From the NCBI GenBank assembly GCA_022925895.1, contig JAKSYS010000294.1, positions 1 through 64,000 on the forward strand: 64,000 bases of DNA, given 5' to 3'. Shown here in pieces: positions 30,785-43,650 of the stretch (position 1 is the stretch's first letter; each line of letters opens with the position of its first letter). Source of the DNA: Fragilaria crotonensis (taxonomy: Eukaryota; Bacillariophyta; Fragilariophyceae; Fragilariales; Fragilariaceae). The notes below the pieces were generated by a model. That model was given only the letters and a program-made list of their open reading frames with translations, was not told the origin of the DNA and did not search any database. The translations under genes were made by a program, and so were the position numbers.

Positions 30785-31740
30785 CTGTCGTAACGTCAAA
30801 CACGCCGTTGTCGTTTCCTCCGACCTCAGTTTTGAAAAGATATTGTGCCAGTTCTGTGTGTACGTGTGAATTTTTTGTACTGAGTATTGCCAGATCTCAC
30901 GTATCACACCATATTTATCACGATTCTCGCTCTTGGAATCATCCCGTATACCTCTGATGATGGCACTCGCACCACTTCTGAAAGGTTTGCTTGATCAGTA
31001 AAACCCGATGACAAATGTCATATGAGGTAGTGGTGAGTTTGAGTGTGAGAGTGCTGTTGCTGTTGATGTGAGAATTTGTGCTGTCCTTGTCGTGTTGCAA
31101 AAGGACATGATGACTGAAGTGTTGTTGAATGTACGACAATATACGATACACCAGTACAAGTGTACTCGGGTACACTGCTACTTATCTCTGAACTTACATT
31201 TGTCTCTGCATTTCTTTGACAATACAAGCAAAACATTTTGGTGATGGAAATTTCAGCACCATTAAGATGTATGGGATCCTCGGTGTGAAGAAGGAGAAGA
31301 ATTGGGAGTACTCGAATCATCGTTTCCCATATCATCAAGCGAGTTCGCTGAGTCATGATTCATTCACCCATCCCTGTCACTGAAGCAAGAGCCTTTTTTC
31401 ATCTATCTCAGTAATTGAAGCAAGGGCCTTTTGCAACTGCTACTATGCCCTAAAAGCAACCATTGGAGAACTAGTAGCCTTCTCTGAATGGGCAGATGCT
31501 GAGCAAATTTAACAAGTAATGGTTCACGGCATGAATCCCCAGGCCACCGATGCCCCACCTTAGTAAGGCACTGGCTCTCACTGCTCTGAGAATGTAGTCT
31601 CCCCGTGCAATCAATTCAATGATCAGTCAGTAAGTTTGTGTGGTCTCGCAAAGATCCACTGCTAAACATGACTACTAAACCTTGTCTTTCCCTCCTTTCT
31701 TGTCGCGCAGGTTTTGTTTAATGTATTTAGGGTGCGGTTT
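30785..31740. other. Subterminal, non-coding part of the nested transposon
   Basis: No gene is seen. About 31375-31435 holds two diverged copies of a phrase with GAAGCAAGAGCC / GAAGCAAGGGCC. Confidence 0.5.
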
Positions 31741-34700
31741 TTATTGGTGTTGTTTTTGCCTTGTATGAGTGTGCTGCACTCGGTTGTTTGGCGCGAGTGC
31801 CGAAACGAAGTTGCCCACTGATTTTGTTTGCATGGCTGCATTTTCAGCTTTGCCCTGCTGGATAAACTGATCTAAAAGGGCAGCAATCTCGATCAGCTTA
31901 TCGGCTCGGTGTTCGTACACACTAGCCAATTCCTTGAGGCGCGGACCAAGAATTTCATGTGAGGTCATGGTCCGTGCAGAAGTGGATTGCCACGCTGAGA
32001 AGGATGCCTTGTTCTGTTCATCGAAGTCAAGAGGAACCACAGATTCAGATACATCATGGTGTTCGTGGAAGTTGATGTCAAATTCATTCTGGTCATCTGC
32101 GTGGTAGGTTTCTTGCGACAATCCAATGGTGGTATCTGTTGCCATGGCAGCCACAGCAGAGTCAACCATTGCTTGACTGTAATTGACCACAACCACATCA
32201 AGATTACGATGAAAATATGCCAATGCCTGAGTTCCATCCATGCAACGGAACTCAGCAGTTGAATTTCTTCCCGCAACAAACTCCACAGCATGCTGGTATG
32301 GATTGAAGCCTCCGGGGATGTATGTTCCATTGGACTGTTGGCATCGAGCTTGCCACAGCTTGTTACGTATTCCTAGTTGGAGAGAATCCATTTCTGACAT
32401 CTCGCCGACAACAACAAACTTGTCGAATGCTCTCCAAAAACGGACAGCAACCTGGTGGTGTGTAAATCCCTCAAAGCTGATTCCATAGTTGATGGCAACA
32501 TGCATGAGGTGACGGTCAGGCACCCCATTGCGCTCTGTATATCCACAGGAGCACCGCAGTTGTCCAGATTTACTAAGGGTAACAATGCGAACTCGGGAAA
32601 ACATTGGCTTTGGGGATACCTCAGAGGAGGAAAGTGTTCGCTGTGCAGAGAAACCAACAAACCATTGTGTTGTAGAGATGCGGACTGATGCATAACTCTC
32701 AGCCAAAGTAAGTTGCTCTTGTATCATTGTCTCTGCCACTGCTTGTATCTGACGACATGTTGCTGTGGCAGTGTACAAGGGGACACCATTGAAGGCTGCG
32801 GAGGAACTACGCTTGCGATGGCTCGCCTTGCACTCATCTTGATTGATCATGCATTTTCCTGCTTTTGCAAGGCCCATGGAAGGCAGCACAGATTCTGAGT
32901 TGTACTTCAGTCCATTGTTTGTACCCTCAAGGCATGTATTGGAGTACTCGTTGAAGGAAAAGGTGACGTGGAAGTGATGAGCGGCAAAGTTGTCCTCATG
33001 TGGAAAGACATTAGTGCGGAGGAACTTTAAGATGATGTTACTTCCGTTAGTGCTTACAACATCCCGGACAGCATTGGATTGTACGTATGCAACCAGAAGG
33101 GCCTTTGAGCTTAATGAATGAAGTAGAGAAAGATGGTAAGGGCATACTTACTAATGCACGAATACACATATCAGCAATCACATACATGCGATACTCAACA
33201 GCTGTTTCGATGTCCTTCATCAGACTGTAGATCCATTGTTTAACCACTGATTCAACATGCTTTGCTTCTCGGGTTCGGCCAAGTCCTGAGACATTTCTCT
33301 CCCATCCTTTTTCAATGATGTGCCAACCACAGCGACGGCGCTTTGAATTCTTGAAAACAGTCTTCAGTGCCTGGTCTAGTTGCGACGTCTCTTGTGAGTC
33401 ACCATCTGTGATCTGCAACTGGACAGACTCACAAGCAGCAGTGCCAAGCAGTGATGGAGTGGCAACTTGAAATAGCCATCGAAACAGCCAAGCTCTCTCA
33501 TTTGGGACAAATGCACGAAGAACGATTTGCATTTTTCCAAAGCAGTCCTTCACAGCCATTGTAATAAGGGGCCTGTTTTCTTTGTTAGTCTTGTGAGTTC
33601 CATCGATGAACATGACCTCTGAATAGGCTCGGAACAACTGTTTCCCATGAGGAAGCACCCAGACGATGGCAAGTAAGACATCTTGGTTGTCGTCAGCATT
33701 CACAGAGACTCGGCTCTCACGGGCATATTGCATCATATCATCTCCTAGAACACCAGAATCATCCCTGACTATCTCACACAGAGTTTCCTCGGCAACAGCA
33801 CTGCCAGTTTCAGTAAAGATCATATCGACCTCAGGTGAAGCACTTTCATTTGTTGTTGGTTTCTTGAGTTTTGGAAGCTCAGACTCACTTGCTTCCTTGC
33901 TGCGATGGTAAAGAGCACAGAAACTAGCTCCTTTTTTCTTTAATATAGAGATCAAGACATCAAGATCGCTCGACAAGGTACTTGCTTCTTCAACCTCAGT
34001 GGCATCAGTCAATGAGGACGCCAACTTGGCAAACCCTTGGTGATATGCTACCTGGCGACGGGTCAAGCGTATGCCAAATTTTGCGTTGACAGCTGCTGCA
34101 GTCTTTCCAGGTTGGATGTTGGCAATCGCCAATTCCTTTTGGTAATCAACCATCTTTTCATCAATAAATTTCGAACGGATGGACATCTCGGCAGCATCAA
34201 TTCTCATGTGATTTGTGTGAGTGCCTTGTCCAACACCGCATCTGAAAAAGTACGTTTCACAATCATACTCGAGAATGAGATGGACCTTGCAGGTCTTGTC
34301 AGCAAACAAGGGGCGGTTGGTTACTGTTCGTCGTTTCATTGATTTTCCAAATTTCCCGCGAGTATTTGTCCTGTCGCAGTGATATGTAGTGGACCGCACA
34401 GGGCCAACTGGCTGAGGTGTGCCTGCCTTCACTGCCTTTCTTGCAATGCTCAAACTGTCATACTGGCGGTGCTTTGGGCAATAAATGCACTTCTTCCTCC
34501 CGCCCTTTCTCGTACCTCCATTGCACTTTAGGTCACAGCCTCCTGACTTCTGAGAAGCTATGCAAAGTGCAGTTATAAGCTTCTGACCGCCACTTCTTTT
34601 GTCCCATCCTCCATCGATGGGGTAGGTCCCGGGGTCAAATCGAATAATGATGTTTTTGAGCAACACATTTCTTACATCTTCAAACAAATCAACATTGTCT

Positions 34701-34906
34701 TTATAGCAGCTGTGCCCGGCTGGTGGTACATCGTTGTCGCTTGGAAAGCACCGAAAACCATGAAATGGCAGCAATGCGGACCACTCACGTTGACAGTAGG
34801 TATCAATTTCATTGTCAATTGATTCAAATAGTGATAGCTGTGGTGCCAACGTCATTGCCGGCGAAGTCATGGTAGCAGCCCAGTTCGAACAGATACCACA
34901 GTACAA
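31741..34906 (-). CDS. Mutator-like (MULE) transposase, one intron
   Basis: Exon 1 runs 34906-33152, a 49-base intron 33151-33103 (GTAAGT...AAG), and exon 2 33102-31741. Splicing keeps the frame (IRAL|ALLVAYVQ) and gives 1,038 residues. The N-terminal half has Cys-rich zinc-binding parts (GGCDLKCNGG, CIYCPKHRQY) and a DNA-binding-like helical region (RLTRRQVAYHQGFAKLA). The catalytic core shows EVMFIDGTHKTNKENRPLI (first Asp) and LQITDGDSQETSQLD (second Asp), then RRCGWHIIEKGW and EYSNTCLEGTNNGLKYNSES. A SWIM-like finger follows (LRCSCGYTERNGVPDRHLMH), in which the third metal ligand is Asp rather than Cys. The C-terminus has NKASFSAWQSTSARTM. With matching TIRs outside, this is the likeliest mover of the element. 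Confidence 0.82.
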
Positions 34907-35300
34907 ACGCTGTTGGAAGATGATAAAAATGAATCCTGAGGATGATACGCCAGAGTACAGTACTCAATATCTCGGCACACCGACTTATATCTTGGCGCGC
35001 AAGTATTTCATCTTTTGAAATGCCACAATATCCTGGCGCGCAGACATGGTATCATGTATAGCTGGTTTTGTGTAGTGAAATCCTGGCGCAGCACCCAGTA
35101 CAGAATGTACGTATAGCCAATAGGAAATGAGGCTGAGACATTGCTTCGGAATATTGTCTCGTGTTGGAAGCCAGCGTTCCACAATGAGATTGAGCACCGC
35201 CGTTTGAAACATATTCATTCCTATCTATCGACTTACCCCCTGCAGTTGCCCTCCAAACTCTCTCAAGAACTGTGTTGCCGGGGTTAAGTCGATAGATAGG
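34907..35300. promoter_or_regulatory. Shared upstream region of the two transposase genes
   Basis: It separates two head-to-head genes and ends in the palindrome at 35219-35299. It may drive both genes. No TATA box is certain. Confidence 0.4.
35219..35299. repeat. Palindromic pair CCTATCTATCGACTTA
   Basis: CCTATCTATCGACTTA near 35219 and its inverse TAAGTCGATAGATAGG near 35284-35299 are separated by about 50 bases, followed at once by the ATG at 35301. It could be a binding site for a regulator, a short hairpin, or the relic of a small element. Confidence 0.7.
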
Positions 35301-38300
35301 ATGTCTGACAAAGGTAGATACTCTATCTTGACCGGTGCTATCATGCTCATGCGATTGGACATCACGTACGGACCAAGATTATCAAATTGCTGGCTCCCAG
35401 CATCAACATTCGTTGAAGCATTAACCAAATTGAACCTCATTGATGTTTCCCTCGCCATTGATGTGAGAAAGTTCAACAGCGCCATGTCCAAGTCCCCCTT
35501 GTTTGGAGAAGCAATCCATCAATTTGATGGATCCAATATGACGGGTGTATTCAGAATTACATTTCAAAAGACCTTCTTTTACTATTTCACTGAAGAATCA
35601 AGGCAGGTTCGGTACCCATTTCCCCTTAACAGTGCATGGAGGGGCAAGGTAATGGAAGCAGCATCAAATGTGCTAGTCGTTCCAAGTACTAGATCGTGCA
35701 GAGCTGCTCCTGATATGACGACTACAACTGCTATTGACATCGGACAAAACACTGAAGGGCAAGATGCAGAATCTCCAAACAAACGGCCGAGGGTAGGGGA
35801 TCAAGATGCTGAGCTGCTTGTTGATTCTACTTCGGTTGGTCTACTATCAGGCTCGTACTGGCCCTGCAGTCCTGAGGCATATCAACTGTTCAAACTGAAG
35901 AAAACATGTACTCGGCTTAACGACAACTGCGAAATTGACTGCGTTGATGATCTGGATTCTGAAACTCCAATGGAAGCGGTCCAGAGGCGAATCCTGTTGC
36001 TTCAAAGTGTTCACGAGAGGGAAGATAATTGGAGAAACGTTGTAGTTGGTCGCGATGATAACGATGTATGCACCAAGGCCGAGATCTGGGAAATTTGGCA
36101 ACGAGCAACATTTCTTTGCTATGCCTACCAGTTGGCGCTCGAAAAAATGAATGAGTGGACGTGGCAAGACTGTTGTTCAAGCGCTTGTCAGCTTTTGAAT
36201 TCCTTCGGGATGAAGCAAGCAAGCTTCTATAAAACAGTATCGAATTGGAACATTGCATTCAGGAAGTACGAAAGCTTCCCGCACCCAAATCTGTCGGTTC
36301 AGTGTGGAAAGCAACCACTCCCTCGACTTCTCGAAGTGTATCCCTGTGCAAAGGAGCAGATTGTTTCATTCGGTTTGAAGAACTTAGCACATCTATCAAT
36401 CGAAGCAGTGTATCAGTTCATTCTTTCGACAGTTGTCCCGAGACTTGCAGCTTTGTGGATAAAGGAATCACATGACGATGCTGCTACTACTAGTAGTACA
36501 CCATCTAGTAGCAACAACTCTACCACCGGTGCAAATGAAGACAATGATGTGGTTTCCTTATTTCTTCGTGCACATAGACTTAAGAAATTTAGCTTCTCAA
36601 CATCGTGGCGATGGATGCGACTGCTAGGCTTCGACTACAACAACAATCGAAGAAAAAGCTATTATGTCGACGGCCACGAACGCGAGGATGTTGTGGCACA
36701 TTGACACTCGTTCTGCAAGAATTACCTTACCATGCTTGAACCCTATTGTCGGCGTTGGATACAGGTTCCTCTGAGTGAAGCTGCAACGATGAAAACATTG
36801 GACGCGGATATTGGACACCACTATTTTGATATTTTATCTAACGAATCACGCGTTGAGTTTCACGTTGACTACTGGCGAAGCTGCCTTGCAAGACTCAAGG
36901 CTTCAGAAGAGACACTGCCACATCGGGAAATTGAAGCAACAACCAGCATTCGAAAGCCAACGTCAGTAAGGCCACTCATGATAATTGGTCAAGACGAATC
37001 AGTCTTTTTGCAATACCTCATGACGTCAAAACAATGGATGGGACAGAGGGGACAGGTGGCACTATTGCCGAAGTCTGAGGGTGACGGGTACATGCTTTCT
37101 GCAGCATTTGTATCCCGTGAGTTTGGATTTGGAAGACAGATGACAGAAGACGAGTTAGCAGAAGTCAATATGAGAAGGCAAACGACAGCACTTGGTAGCG
37201 GGACTTACCGAGACACGATTGCGGCAATGGAAATATTGGGAACAACGAGGAAACCCACTTTAAAAGAATCGCCGTTTGTAAAATCCTTGTTCATTGGTAA
37301 CAACAATGAAGGATATTGGAACTCATATCATATGAGCTTACAGTTTGAGGATGTCATCGATTGCGTACGAGTTTTGTACCCCACCTTCGATTTCGTGTTC
37401 CTATTCGATCATTCTCAAGGCCATGCTCGCAGACGCGACGGCGCACTCAATGCCCTCAGCATGTCAAAGAACTTTGGAGGAGTAGGCGCACAGCAACGAA
37501 TGAGAGACACGTGCATAGCATCACAAGAGGGTTATCTCGGTTCACACTCACCGTCACTGTCTGTTGGCGATGTCCAATCAATGGTCTTCAAAAATGACGA
37601 TGACGGCCCTTGGTACTTATCACCAGAGCAAAGGGAATTACAACGGCATGATAGAACCACAGGGAAAAGTAAGATGGTTGAGAAGACGAAGAAGATACTT
37701 CTCCAAGAACTCAATGATAGGGGTGTGACGCTCCAACAGAAACGGGGATACACGAAAGCAGAGCTCCAGGGATTGGCGAGAGAAAACGGAATTGAGACCG
37801 CCAATCAGGTTGACAAACTCCTACCAGGGTGGCAAGGAAAAGCTAAAGGTCTACTACAAGTTCTGCACGAAAGAGGTCTGTTAGATCCATCGATTTCAGA
37901 CAAGCACACATTGGAAGGGAAGAAAGATGTCATTTCGGGAAAGTTTGACTTACAGTTATCGCTTCGCAGAATAATGTCTGAATGTTCGGATTTCAAGAAT
38001 GAACAGACTGCCCTGCAGCATCTGGGATCACAGCTTGGAGTGCAGGTGCTTCTGACTCCAAAGTTTCACGCCAAATTGGCTGGGGAAGGCGTTGAATTTA
38101 GTTGGGGACACGCGAAGGCATTCTACCGGCGTATTCCTCTTTCTAAAAAGCGGGGACGAGAGAATTTTAAACAATGTGTGAGAGATTCAACTTGTCCCAT
38201 CAATGAGTTGACTCAAGGAAGAATGGAAAAGTTTGCAGCACGAGCACGCGCTTATATTTGTACTTACCACCATATATATCAGCAGTCTCAACAGAGAAGG

Positions 38301-38504
38301 CAACAGGATCATGCAAACGCAAGCATCCCTGCATTTTCAACGTCATGTGACGATCCCGTGCTTCTGTCGTACTCAGACAGCATCCAACATGTTTCGAAGC
38401 GATTCAAGACACACAGATGTGTCTTGGACTTTGATACTGGCTTCATCTATGGTTCACTGAAAGAGGCAAAGCCTTGGAAGGATCATGATGTTGATGCTTC
38501 GTGA
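35301..38504 (+). CDS. Second DDE-type transposase-like gene, in-frame TGA
   Basis: An open frame of 1,068 codons interrupted once, by TGA at 36702-36704, in the phrase DGHEREDVVAH*HSF. The N-terminal 460 residues hold basic and helical regions. The C-terminal half has a DDE pattern: IIGQDESVFLQYL (first Asp), FVFLFDHSQGHARRRDGALN (second Asp) and GVEFSWGHAKAFYRR (Glu), the order of Tc1/IS630-like endonucleases. Between the second Asp and the Glu lies a SAP-like helical insert (RGYTKAELQGLARENGI). Without the TGA the protein would be complete. The stop may be a C-to-T change in an Arg codon, or a second start at 36732 may give a shorter catalytic protein. It is unrelated in sequence to the Mutator gene beside it. 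Confidence 0.65.
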
Positions 38505-38668
38505 TGTAACGAAGCTTTTATGGAGTGTCGGGGGCATCTGTATCTTTTCCTTGATTTTAAGTATAGGATTTATTGTATGTAGTACAAATTGTACACAACG
38601 TACGCGAGGATGGTTGACCAAGAAACCAGCCGTATCATGTGAAAACACATCACGCTTGGTCAATTTCT

Positions 38669-38709
38669 AGTGACGTCATGGCGTGACGCAAAAGGCATGC
38701 CGCGGACTC
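38669..38709 (-). repeat. Right 41-bp TIR of the nested transposon
   Basis: Inverse of 30744-30784 with one mismatch; TGACGTCA lies at 38671-38678. Confidence 0.9.
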
Positions 38710-38713
38710 GGAT

Positions 38714-38745
38714 CAGGTACTGGCGATAATACTGTGGTCTCAACA
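38714..38745 (+). repeat. 5' LTR, right part
   Basis: CAGGTACTGGCGATAATACT and on to TCAACA; matches the end of the 3' LTR with one difference. Confidence 0.85.
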
Positions 38746-38772
38746 AAATTAAATTAAAGGCATTCACGCAGG

Positions 38773-41700
38773 ATGTCGGCCTCTACAAGTAAGGTGGAAA
38801 AAGCCGACAGCGCAACGAAGGACAAGGGGACTGGAGAAGCCAAGAAGAAGGGCGGCCAGGTCTCAAGGTTCTCAAGCCGTATCTCCGTTCCTATCACCAA
38901 GTTTGAAGGAGCATGTGATGGCCTCAAAAGGTCATATCTACGATTGTACTGATGCAAAGCAGGCAGATCTTTTCATCAAGACCACATCAGCGATCTCGAC
39001 ATACGTCGCAACCAACTTCAGCAAGTACGGTGCAGATATTAGTATTGCTGTGGAAACCCTGTCGCTTCCAATCTTTGATGATCCAATGGACCCTCCACCT
39101 GATGCGAGCGAGACCAGGAAGAGAATGTGGGCCAAGGAAGTTGACGATTACATGAAGCGTATCGGAGCTCTAGCTGAAAATATCAGGGCAATGTATTCCC
39201 TTGTGTGGGGACAATGCTCCGACATCATGCAACAAAAGATAGAAGCATGCGACGGGTTCAAGGAGATGAACATGAAGCGTGATGGCTTGAAATTGCTTGA
39301 AACCATCAAGAACTTGTCCTACCAATATCAGAGTCAGAAATACGTCGCGCAGTCTCTCCTCGAAGCGAAAAAGAGGTTTCTCAACTGTTCTCAGGGTCGT
39401 ACTGTGACCGTCAAGGAGTACCAGACAAAGTTCAAAAACCTGTACGATGTGATCAAGTACACCGGCGGAACCATGGTTGATCCTGCGATTGAGAAGATCG
39501 AACTGGGCAATCGGAAGAAGGAGGATCTCAGCGAGGAAGAACAAATCACCATGGCGCACAATGCTGAGGAACGCATGTTGGCCATGGCCTTCATCATCGG
39601 AGCGGATAAGGCGCGTTTCAGTCATCTCATGGAGAATCTCGAAAACGATTTCTTGCAGGGCCACGACAACTTCCCGACTGACCTCAACATGGCTTACAAC
39701 CTGTTGAGTAACTGGAAGCAACACGTGGATGTCAACTACGTGAAGAACGCAGGAGCCAACGGAGAAGTGTCCTTCGTCAACGCTGATGCCGGAAAGAAGG
39801 ACAAGACGCCAAAGGCCCAGATCACATGTCACCGCTGCAGACAGAAGGGACACTACGCAAGCGAATGTGACAACGAGAGGGTAACGGATGACAAGCCAAA
39901 AGATGCCAAAGCCAAGAGCCAGACTGGAACAACACTACTTACCGATGGGGCGCATGAGTATGATGCGGACTTCCTTGACGATCAGCCGGATTATGATGAT
40001 TTTCAATTCATCAATCATGACGAGACCGGTGTCGCGATGCAGATTGGGAAGGACGGCCGATTGCCACAGACGTGGATTTTGCTTGACAATCAATCGACTG
40101 TCGACGTGTTCTGCAACAAAAAGATGTTGACCAACATTCGCGAACACACAAACGCCATGGATATTCACTGTAACGCCGGAATTACCAGCACTAAATGGAT
40201 CGGCGAGCTAAAAGGCTACGGAACAGTTTGGTACAATCCGAATGGAATTGCAAACATCCTATCTCTTTCTCGTGTCAAGGAACGTGGGTACCGCGTGACA
40301 TTCGATACCTCCGACGGAAATGCCTTTCACGTGCATAAATCGGATGGTGATGTTCGGGTCTTCGCACAGTCTGCCAGGGGCTATACTACTTTGACGTTGG
40401 CAAGCACAACAAGAGGTGAGCCTTATCAACACAGTAGCCGATAACGCTACTAAGTATTCTGAACGGGACTACTCGAAGGCCAAATTGGCACGCTCAGTGC
40501 AGAAGATTATCGGACGGCCAAGCACCAGGACTTTCATGTCTATCGTCGAAAAGAACCTGCTTCCCAATTGTCCTGTGACTCGAGATGACATAATCGCTGC
40601 GGAACGTATCTTTGGACCCGACATTGGGTCATTGAAAGGAAAAACAGTGCAAAAACGTCCAGACCCTGTGAAGGTGGACTATGCAAATATCCCAGGATCT
40701 ATTATGTCGCGATATCAAAAGGTCGTGTTGGCCGGCGACATTATGTTCGTCAATAAGTTGCCATTTTTCATGACAATTTCCCGACATATAAAATTCAGTA
40801 CCGCAGAGCTACTCATCAATCGTCATATCGAAACGATTTTCAGCGCAACAAAACGAGTGCATCAGCACTACCTGAAGCGCGGTTTCAAAGTCACCAGCCT
40901 CCTCATGGACGGAGAATTTGACGTCGAAGGATATCGAGGTGACCTATCGACAATCGGAATCACTCTGAACGCGGTTGCCGCGAACGAACACGTTCCCGAA
41001 ATCGAGCGTCATATCCGCGTCATTAAGGAACGGGCACGCAGCGTTGTCAACATGTTGCCATTCGAAGTCATTCCTGCCCGTATGATCGTCGAGCTCATAT
41101 ATTACTGCTGCTTTTGGTTGAACAGTTTCCCGGCAAATGGCGGCATTTCCGACACGTTGAGTCCACGAGCAATTGTTGTCGGTTCCACCATTGATTACAA
41201 CAATCACGTCAAGCTTGAATTCGGACAATACGTCCAAACACACGAACCACACAACAACAGCATGCAGACTCGCACGGTTGGAGCTCTCGCCCTTCGTCCC
41301 ACCGGAAACGAACAAGGAGGCCACTACTTTTTCAGTCTAACGACAGGTCGACGACTGAACCGCAACCATTGGACATCCATGCCCATGCCCGCGGAAGTCA
41401 TCGAACGCGTCCATGATCTCGCTAAACGGGCACCAGGTACCCCCATGATTGAGTTTGCCGATCGCGCAGGAGTGCCTTTTGACGAAGATGATCTCCAAGA
41501 CGACGTAATATTCCATGAAGATGCTGAACCCGAAGACGCCGACCCCGATTACGATCCCAACGACGACGCCGTCGAAATCGCAGGAGTGAATGATGAAGAC
41601 GAAGCGGAAGATCAAAACGAGAGCGACGACGAAGCGGAAGATCAAAACGAGAGCGACGAAGCGGAAGATCAAAACGAGAGCGACGACGAGGGCAACGAAG

Positions 41701-43650
41701 AAGAAAATCGAAACGACGACGAGGGCGACGAAGAGGAAAATCGAAACGAAGACGACGACAACGAGAACGACGAAGATGATGATGATTTCCCAAATGATGA
41801 CGAGGATGACGTCGACCCCACAAATAACGCCGACGCAGAAAACTTTAATGACGAACCACTCGTCGAGGCCAATGATGTCGACAATGTCGAAGACAATCTT
41901 GAAGCTCGCATGGATGAAGCCTATGGACCTCGAACAAGTAAACACAACCTGCGACCTCGCAAACCAAGGGACTATGGACATATCCACACAATTCTGGAAT
42001 CAACTGTCATGACACAACATAGCGTAAAAAAAGGACTCAAACTATTCGGAGAGAAGGGGATCGACGCCATCATGAAAGAGCTTGATCAACTACATACTCG
42101 AAAAGTACTGAAGCCGAAGAAGAACCTGAATTGCAAGGAGAGAAGGGACTCTCTCCAGTACTTGATGTTTCTCAAAGAGAAACGCAATGGAATAATCAAA
42201 GCACGTGGATGTGCAGACGGACGGAAGCAGCGCGAGTTCACAACGAAGGAAGAGGCAAGTTCGCCAACAGTCGCCATTGAATCGGTGATGCTATCGTGTG
42301 CCATCGACGCCAGAGAACGACGTGACGTTGCAACTGTCGATCTTCCCGGGGCTTTCATGCAAGCCGACATGGAAGATACAGTGCACATGAAGCTGGAGGG
42401 CAAGATGGCCGAACTTCTCGTGAGATGCGATCCTAAACTGTACCGCAAGTATATTCAAATCGAGAACGGAAAGGAAGTACTGTACGTACAACTCGAGAAG
42501 GCACTCTATGGAACGCTCAAGGCGGCGCTACTATTTTGGAGGCGGTTGAGCGCGCAACTGATCAAATGGGGTTTCGAGCTTAACCCGTACGATAGCTGCG
42601 TCGCAAATAAAATCATTGACGGGAACCAATGCACCATCCTTTGGCATGTGGATGATTTGAAAATCTCACATAAGGACCCGAATGTGGTTACCGACATCAT
42701 CACGATGCTTGAGTCGGAATTCGGAAACGAAGCACCTTTGACTATCACTCGTGGAAAAGTCCACGAATATCTCGGGATGACCATCGATTTTAGCATTGAT
42801 GGGAAGGTCATGTTTACAATGATTGACTACATTAAAGGAATGTTGGAGGAACTACCCGTTGATTTCAACGGTACAGCTCCGAACCCCGCGAGCCCAAAAC
42901 TTTTCGATGTGGATCCGATTGCGGCGCAATTGCCTAAGAATTTGGCGACCCTGTTCCATCACAATGCCGCGAAATTACTGTTCCTTTGCAAAAGGGCTCG
43001 ACCAGATGTGCAAACAGCCACTGCTTTCCTATGTACTCGCGTAAAGGGTCCGGATAGCGACGACTATAAGAAGTTGCGCAGAGTCATGCAATACCTTCGG
43101 TCGACAGCATACATGCCACTCACGCTCGAGGCTGAGGACATGTGTGTGATCAAATGGTGGGTGGACTCATCATTTGCGGTTCATCCTGACATGAAGGGTC
43201 ATACAGGAGGAATGATGACGCTTGGTAAGGGTACCATGTATGGTACATCTACTCGCCACAAAATCAATACAAGAAGCTCTACGGAATCAGAGTTGGTGTC
43301 CGTTCACGATATCATGCCGCAGGTGTTGTGGACAAGGTATTTTCTTGAGGCTCAGGGTTATGATGTGAAGGACTCAGTTATCCATCAAGACAACAAAAGC
43401 ACTATTCTATTGGCTGAGAACGGCAAGGCTTCTAGCAGCAAACGTACACGCCATATCAATATTCGCTATTTCTTCGTGAAGGATAGGATTGCATCTGGCG
43501 ACGTGACAGTTACGTACTGTCCAACCGAGAAAATGATCGCGGACTATTTCACGAAACCCTTACAGGGTGCGCTGTTCTTGAAGATGCGAAACGAGATTAT
43601 GAATGTCAATCCTGACCACATGGACTATGCACTCGAGGATTGCAGGAGTG
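38773..43650 (+). mobile_element. Copia gag-pol coding region
   Basis: The gag part (about 38.8-40.4 kb) ends with a CCHC knuckle (CHRCRQKGHYASEC) and a protease-like region. The pol part (about 40.4-43.65 kb) follows in another frame with a 29-base overlap, a form that Ty1/copia elements can bridge by ribosomal frameshifting. The order integrase, acidic linker, reverse transcriptase (DLPGAFMQADM, WHVDDLKISH) and RNase H is that of Ty1/copia, not Ty3. It looks nearly whole. Confidence 0.9.

Larger units (their letters stand above)
30744..38709. mobile_element. DNA transposon with two transposase genes, nested in the LTR
   Basis: About 8.0 kb, bounded by 41-bp TIRs with one mismatch (30744-30784 and 38669-38709), each starting GAGTCCGCGGCATGCCTTTT. 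Inside are a leftward Mutator-type transposase (34906-31741) and a rightward DDE-type gene (35301-38504) with their 5' ends facing each other. The LTR reads on at both sides, with about 6 and 4 extra bases at the joins. No direct duplication of 8-11 bp, as Mutator elements make, is visible. The first transposase looks intact with one intron; the second has an in-frame TGA. It inserted after the copia element. Confidence 0.82.

Noticed and set aside
39170-39853. 227-residue open frame on the minus strand
   Set aside because: Antisense shadow of the gag region.
41580-41830. Acidic GACGAAG-rich tract as a separate repeat element
   Set aside because: It is the linker between integrase and reverse transcriptase of the copia element.
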